A DNA stretch of 64,000 nucleotides from JANYCD01 sp043738625 (lineage in GTDB: Bacteria; Pseudomonadota; Gammaproteobacteria; Burkholderiales; Rhodocyclaceae). The stretch spans positions 16,290 to 80,289 of the forward strand of contig JAYUFR010000221.1 in assembly GCA_043738625.1 (NCBI GenBank). The letters are read 5' to 3'. Within the stretch, counting starts at the first letter, position 1; the number at the start of each line of letters is the position of its first letter. A model generated the notes under the pieces. That model worked only from the letters and a program-made list of their open reading frames with translations. It was not told the DNA's origin and searched no databases. Made by a program: the position numbers and the translations under genes. Below are positions 17,868-27,615 of this stretch, piece by piece.

Positions 17868-19916
17868 ATGCGCAACGTCTGCCTCGTAGTCTTGCTTCTG
17901 CTCACTGGTCTTCCTAGCCTGCAAGCTGCCGAAAGTTCCCCGAACTGGTCGACCTCCGGCGGTACGAGTAGCGAACAGCGTTTCAGTCCACTGTCGTCGA
18001 TTAACACTGAAACGGTTAAAAAACTAGGGCTCGCTTGGACCCATGAATTTGACAGCGCGCGCGGCATGGAGGCGACTCCGCTGGTGGTCGATGGCGTACT
18101 TTACACCACCACCGCGTGGTCCAAGGTGTACGCCTTCGACGCCGCCACTGGCAAGTCGTTGTGGAGCTATGATCCTAAAGTACCCGGCGAAACGGGTTTC
18201 AAGGCGTGTTGCGACGTGGTCAACCGCGGCGCGGCATTTAACGAAGGCAAGCTGTATGTCGGGACCCTCGACGGTCGGCTGATCGCGCTCGACGCGAAGA
18301 CCGGTAAACTGATTTGGTCCGTCGTCACGGTCGATCAGAGCAAACCCTACACTATCACCGGCGCGCCGCGCATAGCGAAAGGACGCGTACTGATCGGCAA
18401 TGGCGGTGCCGAATATGGGGTCCGTGGTTATATCAGTGCGTATGATGCCGCGAGCGGCAAATTGGTATGGCGATTTTATACAGTACCGCCTGCAAGCGGT
18501 GCGCTGGCCGATGGCGCGGCCTCCGATTCCGTTATTCTCAAGGCGCGGGCAACCTGGTCCGGTGACTTTGGTAAATTAGGTGGCGGCGGTACGGTGTGGG
18601 ATGCGATCACCTTTGACCCGGAAACTAACCTAGTTTTTTTTGGCACCGGCAATGGTACGCCGTGGGATGAAAACCTTCGCTCCCCAGGTGGCGGCGATAA
18701 CCTTTTTCTGGCATCGATCATCGCAGTGAATGCCGACACCGGCGAATACAAGTGGCATTACCAGACCACGCCAGGCGATGTCTGGGATTTCGATGCTGCT
18801 GAGAATTTAATGCTCGCGACGCTTACCATCAAGGGTGAGTTGCACAAAGTGCTCATGCAGGCTTCAAAGAATGGATTTTTCTACGTCATTGATCGCCTCG
18901 ATGGCCGACTGCTAACGGCGCAGAATTTTGTGCCGCAAAACTGGACGAGCGGCATGGACTTTGCCACTGGGCGCCCCGTCGAAGTGCCGAAGGCGCGATA
19001 TCAAGAAGGTGTATTTGTATCGGTGCCGTCCGGGCTCGGCGGTCACAGCTGGCAGCCGATGGCCTTCAGTCCAGTCACTGGCCTTGTGTATATTCCCGCG
19101 CAAGAAGTGCCACTGGCCTACGCCAGCATGCATCCTTTTACCGAAACACCGGGTGGATGGAATACCGGTGTCGATTGGTCCGCAAACGTTTTACCCGACG
19201 ATACAGCGGGCTTGAAAAGCATTCGCAAGGTACTCAAAGGCCATCTCGCGGCATGGGATCCCGTCGCCCAGAAGGAGGTCTGGCGCGTAAACGAAGCGGG
19301 GCCCTGGAATGGCGGCGTGTTGGCAAGTGCTGGCGGACTCGTCTTCGCAGGTAACGCAAAGGGCGAATTCACTGCGTATGCGGCCGACATTGGCACCAAG
19401 TTATGGTCTTTTGATACCGGTATAGGACTTATGGCGGCACCGGTAAGCTACGCGGTGAAAGGTCGCCAATTTGTGGCGATCATGGCTGGATACGGCGGCG
19501 GGTACGTCCAGAATAGTCCGTTTACCGAGAACGCGGGACCGCGGCCGAACGGACGGCTGATGGTGTTTGCACTGGACGCGAAAATCCCATATCAAATTAA
19601 GAAGACCGAAAATCCCCCTGCAGTCGTAGTCGCTGATATCTGGTCGAAGGACGCGCATGATAGGGGCGCAACGATTTTCGCGAATACCTGTTCTCTATGC
19701 CATGGCGCGACCGCACGTTCGTCCGGCTTGATGCCTGATCTGCGCCGCTCGGGCCTGCTCTCGAGTAAAGACGCATGGCAATCAGTGGTAATCGGTGGCG
19801 CGCTAAAAAATCGTGGCATGATCGGCTTCAGTCAATGGCTGAGCAAGGATGATGCCGAAGCGGTTCGCGCTTACGTGGCTGAAAGGGCCCGGCATCTTGC
19901 CGAACAAGGAAATTAA
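17868..19916 (+). CDS. PQQ-dependent quinohemoprotein alcohol dehydrogenase
   Basis: A 682-residue periplasmic type II quinohemoprotein. The signal peptide ends near LPSLQAA. The eight-bladed PQQ propeller contains the vicinal Cys pair KACCDVVNRG and the catalytic Asp region PGDVWDFDAAENL, with repeated W-docking motifs (DAKTGKLIW and similar). A C-terminal cytochrome c domain binds heme at CSLCH, residues 608-612. It oxidises primary or secondary alcohols in the periplasm and passes electrons to cytochromes; PQQ synthesis genes are not in the window. It lies 23 bases upstream of an aldehyde dehydrogenase, so an alcohol-to-acid sequence is likely. The alcohol is not known. Confidence 0.93.
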   Translation: MRNVCLVVLLLLTGLPSLQAAESSPNWSTSGGTSSEQRFSPLSSINTETVKKLGLAWTHEFDSARGMEATPLVVDGVLYTTTAWSKVYAFDAATGKSLWSYDPKVPGETGFKACCDVVNRGAAFNEGKLYVGTLDGRLIALDAKTGKLIWSVVTVDQSKPYTITGAPRIAKGRVLIGNGGAEYGVRGYISAYDAASGKLVWRFYTVPPASGALADGAASDSVILKARATWSGDFGKLGGGGTVWDAITFDPETNLVFFGTGNGTPWDENLRSPGGGDNLFLASIIAVNADTGEYKWHYQTTPGDVWDFDAAENLMLATLTIKGELHKVLMQASKNGFFYVIDRLDGRLLTAQNFVPQNWTSGMDFATGRPVEVPKARYQEGVFVSVPSGLGGHSWQPMAFSPVTGLVYIPAQEVPLAYASMHPFTETPGGWNTGVDWSANVLPDDTAGLKSIRKVLKGHLAAWDPVAQKEVWRVNEAGPWNGGVLASAGGLVFAGNAKGEFTAYAADIGTKLWSFDTGIGLMAAPVSYAVKGRQFVAIMAGYGGGYVQNSPFTENAGPRPNGRLMVFALDAKIPYQIKKTENPPAVVVADIWSKDAHDRGATIFANTCSLCHGATARSSGLMPDLRRSGLLSSKDAWQSVVIGGALKNRGMIGFSQWLSKDDAEAVRAYVAERARHLAEQGN

Positions 19917-19939
19917 CCGTATTTCTAGGAGAGTATTCG

Positions 19940-21394
19940 ATGCACGCATTATCAAAAGTTGGGACTGAAACAACCCGCTACGACATGTTGATCAATGGTC
20001 AGCTGGTTGCAGGTAGCCGAACGCTGGACGTCGTAGATCCATCGACAGGTGCCGTATTCGCCACGTGCGCGTGTGCATCCCGCGAGGATATTGAGCGTGC
20101 GGTCACGTCCGCTGCGGCCGCCTTTCCCGGCTGGGCCGCGACTCCGGTGGCGGCGCGTCAGCGCCTATTGCTGCAAATGGCCGACGCAGTCGATGGCGAG
20201 GCGGAATCGCTTGCTCGCCTATTGACCTGCGAGCAAGGCAAACCGCTTAGCGATGCCCGCGGCGAAGTCGGTGCAGTTTCATATTTCCTGCGCCACTACG
20301 CCACGGTCAGTCTGCCTGTGCTGCTTATCGAAGACAGCGAAATTCGTCGCGTGGAGTTGCATCGCAAACCGTTGGGTGTGGTCGCGGCGATTGTGCCGTG
20401 GAACTTTCCGATCCTGACCGCGGCTAACAAAATCGGAGCTGCTCTGGTCACCGGCAATACGGTGGTTCTAAAACCTGCGCCGACGACGCCGCTGGCGACG
20501 CTGCAAATGGCGGCCTTATTTAGTAAAATAGTCCCCGCCGGTGTTCTAAACGTCGTCACGGACAAAAACGACCTTGGCGAGGCACTGACTAATCACCCTC
20601 TCGTGCGTAAGATTACCTTCACGGGCTCGACGACGACCGGTATGAAAGTCATGGCCGCGGGTGCCTCGACGCTCAAACGTCTGACTCTTGAACTGGGCGG
20701 TAATGACTCAGGCATCGTCCTAGAGGACTGCGACCCTCAAACTGTCGCGCAAATGCTCTTTGACGCAGCCTTCATGAATAATGGTCAGGTGTGCGTGGCG
20801 CTCAAGCGTCTCTACGTGCATGACAGCCAATATGAGGCGATCTGCACCAAGCTCGCAGACATCGCGCGTGCGGCGGTGGTCGGACCGGGCCTGCAAGAAG
20901 GCACGCAGCTCGGACCCGTCCAAAATCGTGCTCAGTATGACAAGTTAAAGGCGCTCATCGAGGAAACCCGTCAGGTAGGCGTTATTATTGCCGGCGGCGA
21001 CTGTCCAGACGGACCTGGATATTTCATCAATCCGACGATCGTTCGCGATATTTCCGAAGACGCCCGGTTGGTCAAAGAAGAGCAATTCGGGCCGGTGTTA
21101 CCGGTGATGCGCTATACCAACATCGATGATGTGATCGCGCGCGCGAACAATACCAGTTTTGGTCTCGGCAACTCTATTTGGTCCTCCAGTCACGAAAAAG
21201 CGCAGGCCGTCGCCGCTCGATTGGATTCCGGCACGGTCTGGATCAATCAGCACGGCGATGTAGGACCCGATATTCCCTTCGGCGGAGCGAAAATGTCAGG
21301 AATAGGGGTAGAAATGGCTGAACACGGCTTGACCGAATTCACCCAAGCCAAAGTGATCAATTATTCGAAGGGCGCGAGAGTGGAACCGGCCTAA
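19940..21394 (+). CDS. NAD(P)-dependent aldehyde dehydrogenase
   Basis: A 484-residue ALDH superfamily enzyme. Asn155 lies in PWNFP, the general base Glu251 in LELGGND and the nucleophile Cys285 in NNGQVCVALKR. FGPVLPV and PFGGAKMSG are the usual C-terminal blocks. AGGAGAG precedes the ATG by about 7 bases. It is cotranscribed with the PQQ alcohol dehydrogenase and would oxidise the resulting aldehyde to an acid, although it is cytosolic by sequence. The stop overlaps the convergent esterase by 4 bases. A second ALDH of different sequence is at 54062. Confidence 0.92.
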   Translation: MHALSKVGTETTRYDMLINGQLVAGSRTLDVVDPSTGAVFATCACASREDIERAVTSAAAAFPGWAATPVAARQRLLLQMADAVDGEAESLARLLTCEQGKPLSDARGEVGAVSYFLRHYATVSLPVLLIEDSEIRRVELHRKPLGVVAAIVPWNFPILTAANKIGAALVTGNTVVLKPAPTTPLATLQMAALFSKIVPAGVLNVVTDKNDLGEALTNHPLVRKITFTGSTTTGMKVMAAGASTLKRLTLELGGNDSGIVLEDCDPQTVAQMLFDAAFMNNGQVCVALKRLYVHDSQYEAICTKLADIARAAVVGPGLQEGTQLGPVQNRAQYDKLKALIEETRQVGVIIAGGDCPDGPGYFINPTIVRDISEDARLVKEEQFGPVLPVMRYTNIDDVIARANNTSFGLGNSIWSSSHEKAQAVAARLDSGTVWINQHGDVGPDIPFGGAKMSGIGVEMAEHGLTEFTQAKVINYSKGARVEPA

Positions 21395-22320
21395 AGGTTT
21401 TTCGCAAATGCCGACTTCAGGTCAGCTCCCAGATCGGCGATGACATTCTGCGCGACGGGTGTTAAGCCAGGCATGCTGGCAAAGCCGTGCGCCATACCGA
21501 GATAGCGTCGGGAAATGACCGGAATGTCGTGCGCGCGCAGCTGGCCCGCAAATTCTTCGCCCTCATCGCGCAGCGGATCAAACTCGGCCGTGAGGACGGT
21601 CGCGGCCGGCAGGCCGACCAGGTCCGCTTGCAATACCGCTACCAGCGGGTCGGCAGCATTGCCGTGTTCACCGACATAACATTCCCAGAACCAGCGCAGA
21701 ATATCGAGCGAGAGAACCGGGCCCTCGGCGAGCGTGTGTACCGAGGCTGTGTTGCATGCCGGATCGATCATCGGGTAAATCAGCCCCATGTAGCAGAGGC
21801 ATGGACCGCGCTGCCGCGCTAGAAGTGCAGTGGCGATCGCGAGATTACCGCCGGCGCTGTCGCCGCATACCGCAATGCGCTCCGCATCAAGGCCTAGTTT
21901 AGCGGCGTTGGCAGCAATCCACACCAGTGCCCTGTGACAATCCTCCAGGGGACCCGGGAAGGGCGACTCGGGAGCTCGGCGATATTCGACTGAAACTACC
22001 GCAGCACCCGATTGCAACGCGATGGAACGGCACATCGCGTCATGCGTATCGATCGAACACAGGACAAACCCACCCCCGTGGAAAAACAGGATTACCGGTA
22101 GATTCCGATCGGCGCTCGGCCGATACAGACGCAAGGCGAGAGGCAAGGTGGGACCACTGATCGTCAGCGGCACGACTTCGTGGACTGCGGGCGATTCAAT
22201 CGCTACGAGTGCCTCAGCAGTGGCTGCGCGAAAGTCGGCGAGCGGGAGCTGCGGTGGAGGTGGCCGCAAAGTGTTGCGCGGGTCAGCCAACAAATCAGAA
22301 TAACAAGGATCGATGGGCAT
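21391..22320 (-). CDS. HSL-family alpha/beta hydrolase (second copy)
   Basis: A 309-residue family IV esterase. The oxyanion motif is HGGGFVLCSIDTHD, the nucleophile elbow GDSAGG, the acid EFDPLRDEGE and the His in MAHGFASM. I use the ATG at 22320; an in-frame start at 22395 would overlap the thiolase by 44 bases. It is the last gene of the long beta-oxidation operon 21391-30251. A lactone or ester product of one of the BVMOs, such as the divergent one at 30426 sharing the operon's control region, is the likely substrate. It resembles the 13033 enzyme in the HGG to DTHD segment. Confidence 0.88.
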   Translation of the reverse strand: MPIDPCYSDLLADPRNTLRPPPPQLPLADFRAATAEALVAIESPAVHEVVPLTISGPTLPLALRLYRPSADRNLPVILFFHGGGFVLCSIDTHDAMCRSIALQSGAAVVSVEYRRAPESPFPGPLEDCHRALVWIAANAAKLGLDAERIAVCGDSAGGNLAIATALLARQRGPCLCYMGLIYPMIDPACNTASVHTLAEGPVLSLDILRWFWECYVGEHGNAADPLVAVLQADLVGLPAATVLTAEFDPLRDEGEEFAGQLRAHDIPVISRRYLGMAHGFASMPGLTPVAQNVIADLGADLKSAFAKNL

Positions 22321-22351
22321 TGGTGCTAAGCCTCGCAGTACGGATGCTATA

Positions 22352-23536
22352 TCAAACTCGTTCGAAAATAGCGGCGATACCCTGACCGCCGCCAATGCAC
22401 ATGGTCACAAGCGCATAGCGCTGAGCGGTTCGCTGCAACTCGTGTATCGCTTTGGTAGTAATTATGGTGCCGGTCGCTCCGACCGGATGCCCCAGCGAAA
22501 TACCCGAGCCGTTCGGGTTAACTTTTTGAGGATCAAAATCAAGCTCACGGCTGACGGCACACGCTTGCGCGGCAAATGCCTCATTGGACTCAATGATATC
22601 CAAATCTTTGGCTTTCAGCCCAGCACGCTGCAGCGCAATTCGTGTTGCAGGAACCGGGCCCATTCCCATATAAGCTGGATCGACACCGGCGTGACCATAT
22701 GCCACCAGTCGCGCCAACGGCTTGAGATTCAAGGCTCTAACGCTTTGTGCCGAAGCCACTAGGACTGCAGCCGCGCCGTCGTTAATGCCAGATGAATTTC
22801 CCGCCGTAATAACACCATCTTGCTTAAACGCGGGCTTAAGTTTTGCGAGCGCTTCGACGGTCGTATCGCCACGCACATGCTCATCGGTGTCGAACCTGAC
22901 CGTGCCCTTTCTAGTCTTAATATCAATTGGCACTATCTGGCTCTTGAAACGACCTTCGATGATGGCCTTAGCCGCGCGCTGATGGCTACGTACGGAAAGC
23001 TCGTCCTGCATCGCTCGAGTGATGCTGTAACGCTCAGCAATATTTTCAGCAGTGATACCCATGTGAGTATTTTCGAAAGGATCATTCAAGATGGCTAGCA
23101 TGTAGTCGAGCGCCTCCGAATTGCCTAAACGTGCACCCCAACGATGCCCGTTTAACAAGTAGGGCGAGCGACTCATTGATTCTGCGCCTGCGCCGATTGC
23201 CAGCTCTACGTCGCCCAGCGCTATGCTTTGCGCGGCGGATATGATTGCCTGAAGCCCGGAACCGCAGAGGCGGTTTACATTAAACGCCGGCGTCTCTTTG
23301 GGAATACCGGCATTGATTGCGGCGACGCGGCTGAGATAGGCGTCGCGGGGATCGGTGGGGATGACGTTACCGACAATGACATGCCCAACCTGATCGGCGG
23401 GAACTTTCGAGTGCTCCAGCACAGCAGCAATTACGCGAGTGGCCAAACTCGACAAGGGCACGTCTTTGAGTGACCCCCCAAATGAGCCAATGGCTGTACG
23501 CACGGCCCCAATAATAAATATTTCGTGTTGCGACAT
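22352..23536 (-). CDS. Thiolase / acetyl-CoA acyltransferase
   Basis: A 394-residue catalytically complete thiolase. The nucleophile Cys91 lies in NRLCGSGLQ, the catalytic His in SLGHPVGATG and the second Cys in VTMCIGGGQG. It cleaves a 3-ketoacyl-CoA with CoA or runs in the condensing direction; the biosynthetic PhaA/AtoB-like motif RTAIGSFGG is present. It is separated by 1 base from the preceding thiolase and by 31 bases from the following esterase start. Together with the FadB-like protein it completes a beta-oxidation spiral. Confidence 0.93.
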   Translation of the reverse strand: MSQHEIFIIGAVRTAIGSFGGSLKDVPLSSLATRVIAAVLEHSKVPADQVGHVIVGNVIPTDPRDAYLSRVAAINAGIPKETPAFNVNRLCGSGLQAIISAAQSIALGDVELAIGAGAESMSRSPYLLNGHRWGARLGNSEALDYMLAILNDPFENTHMGITAENIAERYSITRAMQDELSVRSHQRAAKAIIEGRFKSQIVPIDIKTRKGTVRFDTDEHVRGDTTVEALAKLKPAFKQDGVITAGNSSGINDGAAAVLVASAQSVRALNLKPLARLVAYGHAGVDPAYMGMGPVPATRIALQRAGLKAKDLDIIESNEAFAAQACAVSRELDFDPQKVNPNGSGISLGHPVGATGTIITTKAIHELQRTAQRYALVTMCIGGGQGIAAIFERV

Positions 23537-23537
23537 T

Positions 23538-24716
23538 TCAAGCTACCTCAAACAATCCCGCGGCTCCCATTCCGCCGCCGATACACATGGTCACAACCAC
23601 GTATTTAACTCCGCGCCGCTTGCCCTCGATCAGCGCATGACCTACCAGGCGTGACCCGGATACGCCATACGGATGTCCTACTGCAATTGCGCCTCCATCG
23701 ACGTTAAGTCGTTCGTCCGAAATACCGAGTCGGTCCCTACAATAGATGACCTGTACCGCGAAGGCTTCGTTTAATTCCCATAGGCCGATATCGTCGACGC
23801 GTAAGCCCGCTTTCGCCAGCAGCTTGGGCACGGCGAATACAGGACCAATTCCCATCTCATCGGGCTCGCAGCCCGCCACTTGGAAGCCTCGAAAAATGCC
23901 GAGCGGCGCCAAGCCCTTTTGCTGCGCGCGTTTGCCCTCCATCACGATACAAACCGAGGCGCCATCTGAGAATTGACTGGAATTACCGGCCGAAATCACG
24001 CCACCCGGCAGTGCGGCTCGAATCTTCGCGACTCCTGCATAGGTGGTATCCGGACGAATTCCTTCATCGCTCGTCAATGTGACTTGCTGGGTACCCATCG
24101 TACCGTTGTCTTTGTCGGCGACCGCCATCGTGGTCGTAAAAGGCACTATCTCATCCTTGAACCGACCTGCAAGCGACGCCGCAGCAGCCCTCAATTGGCT
24201 CCGCACTCCATACTCGTCTTGGGCTTCACGCGAGATGTTGTAGCGTTTTGCCACTGTCTCCGCAGTTTGCAGCATACCCCAGTAAACTTCGGGCTTGTGT
24301 TCGACCAGCCATTGCTCCTTGAGCATGCGCAAATTGGCCTGGTTCTGAATGCAGGAGATCGATTCCAAGCCGCCAGCCGCAAAAATCTCGCCCTCGCCCG
24401 CTATGATCCGTTGCGCTGCAATCGCAATACTTTGCAGGCCGGTTGAGCAAAATCGATTGATGGTGAGACCGGCCGTGGTCACCGGACATCCGGCCCGCAG
24501 CGCCACAGTTCGGGCCACATTCATACCGGCGGCCCCCTCCATCAAGGTACCTCCAATAATTACATCCTCGACTTCAGCCGTATCAATACGCGCGCGCTCA
24601 ATCGCGTGCTTTAACACATGCCCTGTAAAGGTCACAGGATGGGTCATATTGAGCGATCCCCGCCAAGATTTCGCGAGACCGGTGCGAGCCGTGGAAACGA
24701 TAACGGCGTCCATCAT
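23538..24716 (-). CDS. Thiolase, FadA-like 3-ketoacyl-CoA thiolase
   Basis: A 392-residue thiolase with Cys90 in NRFCSTGLQ, His in VGHPYGVSGSRLVGH and the second Cys in VTMCIGGGMGAAG. The loop after GHP differs from the 22352 paralogue (YGVSG versus VGATG). Its start overlaps the FadB-like stop (ATGA), so it is translationally coupled to it, as FadA is to FadB. It probably accepts a different chain length or branching from its neighbour. Confidence 0.93.
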   Translation of the reverse strand: MMDAVIVSTARTGLAKSWRGSLNMTHPVTFTGHVLKHAIERARIDTAEVEDVIIGGTLMEGAAGMNVARTVALRAGCPVTTAGLTINRFCSTGLQSIAIAAQRIIAGEGEIFAAGGLESISCIQNQANLRMLKEQWLVEHKPEVYWGMLQTAETVAKRYNISREAQDEYGVRSQLRAAAASLAGRFKDEIVPFTTTMAVADKDNGTMGTQQVTLTSDEGIRPDTTYAGVAKIRAALPGGVISAGNSSQFSDGASVCIVMEGKRAQQKGLAPLGIFRGFQVAGCEPDEMGIGPVFAVPKLLAKAGLRVDDIGLWELNEAFAVQVIYCRDRLGISDERLNVDGGAIAVGHPYGVSGSRLVGHALIEGKRRGVKYVVVTMCIGGGMGAAGLFEVA

Positions 24717-26815
24717 GTTTGTTCACCCCAACTCGCGAAATTTCGACCTTGTGATGCCAATTTGCTTAGCAACGGTGCCGGTTGCCAGGCATCCGGCTGG
24801 TAACCTTTAGCGAATCCACGCATCGTACGCAGAATGTTGGGGAGTCCGATCGTGTCGGCATAGAAAATTGGGCCCCCTCGAAATTCAGGAAACCCATACC
24901 CCGCAACATAAACCATATCGATATCCGAAGCACGCAACGCGATGCCCTCCTCAAGGATGCGCGCAGCTTCATTGATCAACGAATACAGCGCACGCTCGAC
25001 TATCTCCTCATCGCTCACTTTGCGCGCTGACAATCCCAAGCGGGCGGATTCCTCCAATACCAGCTTCGCAACCAGCTCAGACGGAATTGCGGTGCGGTCT
25101 CCAGGCTTGTAATCGTACCAACCGGCGCTGCTTTTCTGACCAAAACGACCCAATTCGCAAATCCGATCGGGGGTTTTGGAATACACTCGATCGGGGTACT
25201 CCAGGTATAACCGCTTGCGAATGTACCAGGCAATATCATTACCCGCGAGATCACTGACCCGAAAGGGTCCCATCGCAAATCCGAATTTTTCTAATGCTTT
25301 GTCGATCTGTTGCGGTAGCACACCCTCATCCAGCAAAAGCTCCATTTGTCGGAAATAAACGTTCAACATGCGGTTGCCGATGAACCCATCGCAAACGCCG
25401 GCCACGACGCCGATTTTCTTGATCAGCTTAGCTATCGCCAAACTGGTCGCAACCACGTCCTTGGCAGTTTTTTCACCGCGCACGATTTCAAGTAGTTTGG
25501 TGACGTTGGCGGGGCTGAAAAAATGTAAGCCCACCACATCGGCAGGACGGCCGGTGTACTCTGCAATCTTATTCAAGTCCAAGGTCGAGGTATTGGAAGC
25601 CAGTATCGCCCCGGGCTTCGCGATCTTAGCCAGTGTTTCGAACACTTGTTTCTTGACGTCAAGATCTTCAAATACCGCCTCTATGATGAGATCAGCATTC
25701 GCAAGATCTTCATAGGACAGCGTGCCAGTGATCCTACCGATTCGCTGATCGAATTGCGCTTGGGTTAAACGAGCTTTTTTGAGGGTGCTCTCGTAATTTT
25801 TTCTGACCACCCCTAAGCCTTTATCGAGCGCTGTCTGCTCCATCTCAAGCACCATGACGGGAATACCTGCATTGGCGAAATTCATCGCGATGCCACCACC
25901 CATGGTTCCGGCACCAATAACTGCAACCGACTTAATTGTGCGCAACGCAGTATCGCTCGGAATGTCCGGGACTTTGGCAGCCGCTCGTGTAGCAAAAAAC
26001 ACGTGCCGCAGCGCCTTCGACTCCGGGCTGTTCAACAACTCCAAGAACAAGGCCGCTTCGACTTTGAGGCCGTCGTCAAATGGCTTCAGGACAGCGGCTT
26101 CCACGGCATCGATGCACTTGCCCGGAGCAGGAAACTTTCGCGCCACCGAGGCGATGGCGACACGAGCAAAATCGAAAAAAGCTTCCGCATTAGGAAATTC
26201 GATTTTTAGGTCGCGGGCCTTCTGTAATGGCAAGCGTTCAGAGGCGGCGCGTTGCGCGAACGCCATTGCAGCCACTAGCACATCGGCTTCGACCACCTCA
26301 TCTAATAACCCGCTATCGGCCAATTCGCGCGCGGTGACCGGGTTGCCACTGACGATCATGTTCAGCGCTCGTTCAACACCCACCAGCCGCGGTAAGCGTT
26401 GCGTGCCGCCGGCGCCGGGCAAAATCCCGAGTTTGACTTCGGGCAATCCGAGCGGGGCCTGCGCCACGGCTACGCGGTAATGACAGGCCATAGCCAATTC
26501 CAAACCTCCACCGAGAGCCAGCCCATTGATGGCCGCAATCACTGGTTTTGGAGCGTTTTCAATCTGTTCAAATAAATCTGCAAGGTTGGGGGCAGTGAAC
26601 ATTTTGCCGGAATTGAATTCAGTCACGTCAGCGCCACCGCAAAACGCCGCTCCGCGCCCCGTAATGACTACCGCTTCGATTGAATCATCGTTAAACGCGT
26701 TTTCTAGACCGTCGGCGATGAGCGTACGTATGTTAAAGCTCAACGCATTGACCGGAGGCCCATCCAGAGTAATGACGACAACGTTTTGCGGTGAACGAGG
26801 GTCGGTAGACGCCAT
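24713..26815 (-). CDS. FadB-like enoyl-CoA hydratase / 3-hydroxyacyl-CoA dehydrogenase
   Basis: A bifunctional protein of 700 residues from the ATG at 26815, chosen because AAAGGA lies 6 bases upstream; an ATG at 26845 overlapping the SDR stop would add 10 residues. The N-terminal crotonase domain (about 1-190) has the oxyanion turns AAFCGGADV and NGLALGGGLELAMACH, and PEVKLGILPGAGGTQR carries Glu residues. The linker leads to a Rossmann domain with VIGAGTMGGGIA and the C-terminal HAD helical domains. It performs hydration and dehydrogenation in beta-oxidation. It resembles the peroxisomal-type and FadJ-like multifunctional enzymes. It lies in an operon with two thiolases. Confidence 0.93.
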   Translation of the reverse strand: MASTDPRSPQNVVVITLDGPPVNALSFNIRTLIADGLENAFNDDSIEAVVITGRGAAFCGGADVTEFNSGKMFTAPNLADLFEQIENAPKPVIAAINGLALGGGLELAMACHYRVAVAQAPLGLPEVKLGILPGAGGTQRLPRLVGVERALNMIVSGNPVTARELADSGLLDEVVEADVLVAAMAFAQRAASERLPLQKARDLKIEFPNAEAFFDFARVAIASVARKFPAPGKCIDAVEAAVLKPFDDGLKVEAALFLELLNSPESKALRHVFFATRAAAKVPDIPSDTALRTIKSVAVIGAGTMGGGIAMNFANAGIPVMVLEMEQTALDKGLGVVRKNYESTLKKARLTQAQFDQRIGRITGTLSYEDLANADLIIEAVFEDLDVKKQVFETLAKIAKPGAILASNTSTLDLNKIAEYTGRPADVVGLHFFSPANVTKLLEIVRGEKTAKDVVATSLAIAKLIKKIGVVAGVCDGFIGNRMLNVYFRQMELLLDEGVLPQQIDKALEKFGFAMGPFRVSDLAGNDIAWYIRKRLYLEYPDRVYSKTPDRICELGRFGQKSSAGWYDYKPGDRTAIPSELVAKLVLEESARLGLSARKVSDEEIVERALYSLINEAARILEEGIALRASDIDMVYVAGYGFPEFRGGPIFYADTIGLPNILRTMRGFAKGYQPDAWQPAPLLSKLASQGRNFASWGEQT

Positions 26816-26841
26816 AGGTGTTCCTTTAATCATGCCCTTAA

Positions 26842-27615
26842 TCATGCCTTCGGGCCCCCGGCGACATAAAGTACCTGGCCAGAAATAAAGCTCGAACGTG
26901 TATCGACGAAGAACGCGACGGCATGCGCAATATCTTCAGGCTGACCGACGCGCCCCACCGGGATCTCGCGAGCAGCCTTCTCAATCATTTGATCAAAATT
27001 CATGCCAATTCGATCTGCAGTACTCTTGGTCATATGTGTAACCGTAAAGCCTGGCGCGACGGCGTTTGCCGTGATATTGAACGACCCGAGTTCAAGCGCA
27101 AGCGTCTTGGTAAAACCTTGTAGCCCAGCCTTGGCCGCGGCATAGTTGGCTTGCCCGAGATGCCCGAGCGCTGCAATACTCGACAAATTAACAATGCGCC
27201 CCCAGGCGGCAGCACGCATATAGGCGCCGACTTCGCGACTCATTAGAAATGCACCCCGCAGATGGACACTGATCACCGTATCCCAGTCCTCAAGAGTCAT
27301 CTTGTGCATCATACGATCGCGTAGAATGCCGGCGTTGTTAACCAGCACGGTGGGCGCACCGAGCTTTTCGACCACTCGGCTCACCGCATTTTTAACCGCC
27401 GCCTCGTCACAAACATCCGCACCTACGGCAAGCGCACGTCGTCCGGTGGCTTCCACGGCTTGCGTGGTCTCGCTACAAGACTTCTTGTCCAAATCAAGAA
27501 CGGCCACATCGAGTCCATCCTGTGCTAACCGCAAGGCTATACTGGCCCCAATCCCGCGCGCACCTCCAGTAACTATTGCCACGCGATTAGCTAGCGCAGA
27601 TTGTTGAGAAGTCAT
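26842..27615 (-). CDS. SDR, FabG-like 3-hydroxyacyl dehydrogenase
   Basis: A 257-residue SDR with TGGARGIG, NNAGILRDRMMHKMTLEDWD, Ser in LSSIAALG and catalytic YAAAK. The NNAGILRD..M..MT pattern is typical of FabG and of the 17-beta-HSD type 10 relatives that oxidise 3-hydroxyacyl-CoA or steroid alcohols. It overlaps the ligase stop by 4 bases and precedes the FadB-like gene, so it belongs to the beta-oxidation operon. A second, possibly branched, 3-hydroxyacyl-CoA substrate would explain its presence beside FadB. Confidence 0.9.
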   Translation of the reverse strand: MTSQQSALANRVAIVTGGARGIGASIALRLAQDGLDVAVLDLDKKSCSETTQAVEATGRRALAVGADVCDEAAVKNAVSRVVEKLGAPTVLVNNAGILRDRMMHKMTLEDWDTVISVHLRGAFLMSREVGAYMRAAAWGRIVNLSSIAALGHLGQANYAAAKAGLQGFTKTLALELGSFNITANAVAPGFTVTHMTKSTADRIGMNFDQMIEKAAREIPVGRVGQPEDIAHAVAFFVDTRSSFISGQVLYVAGGPKA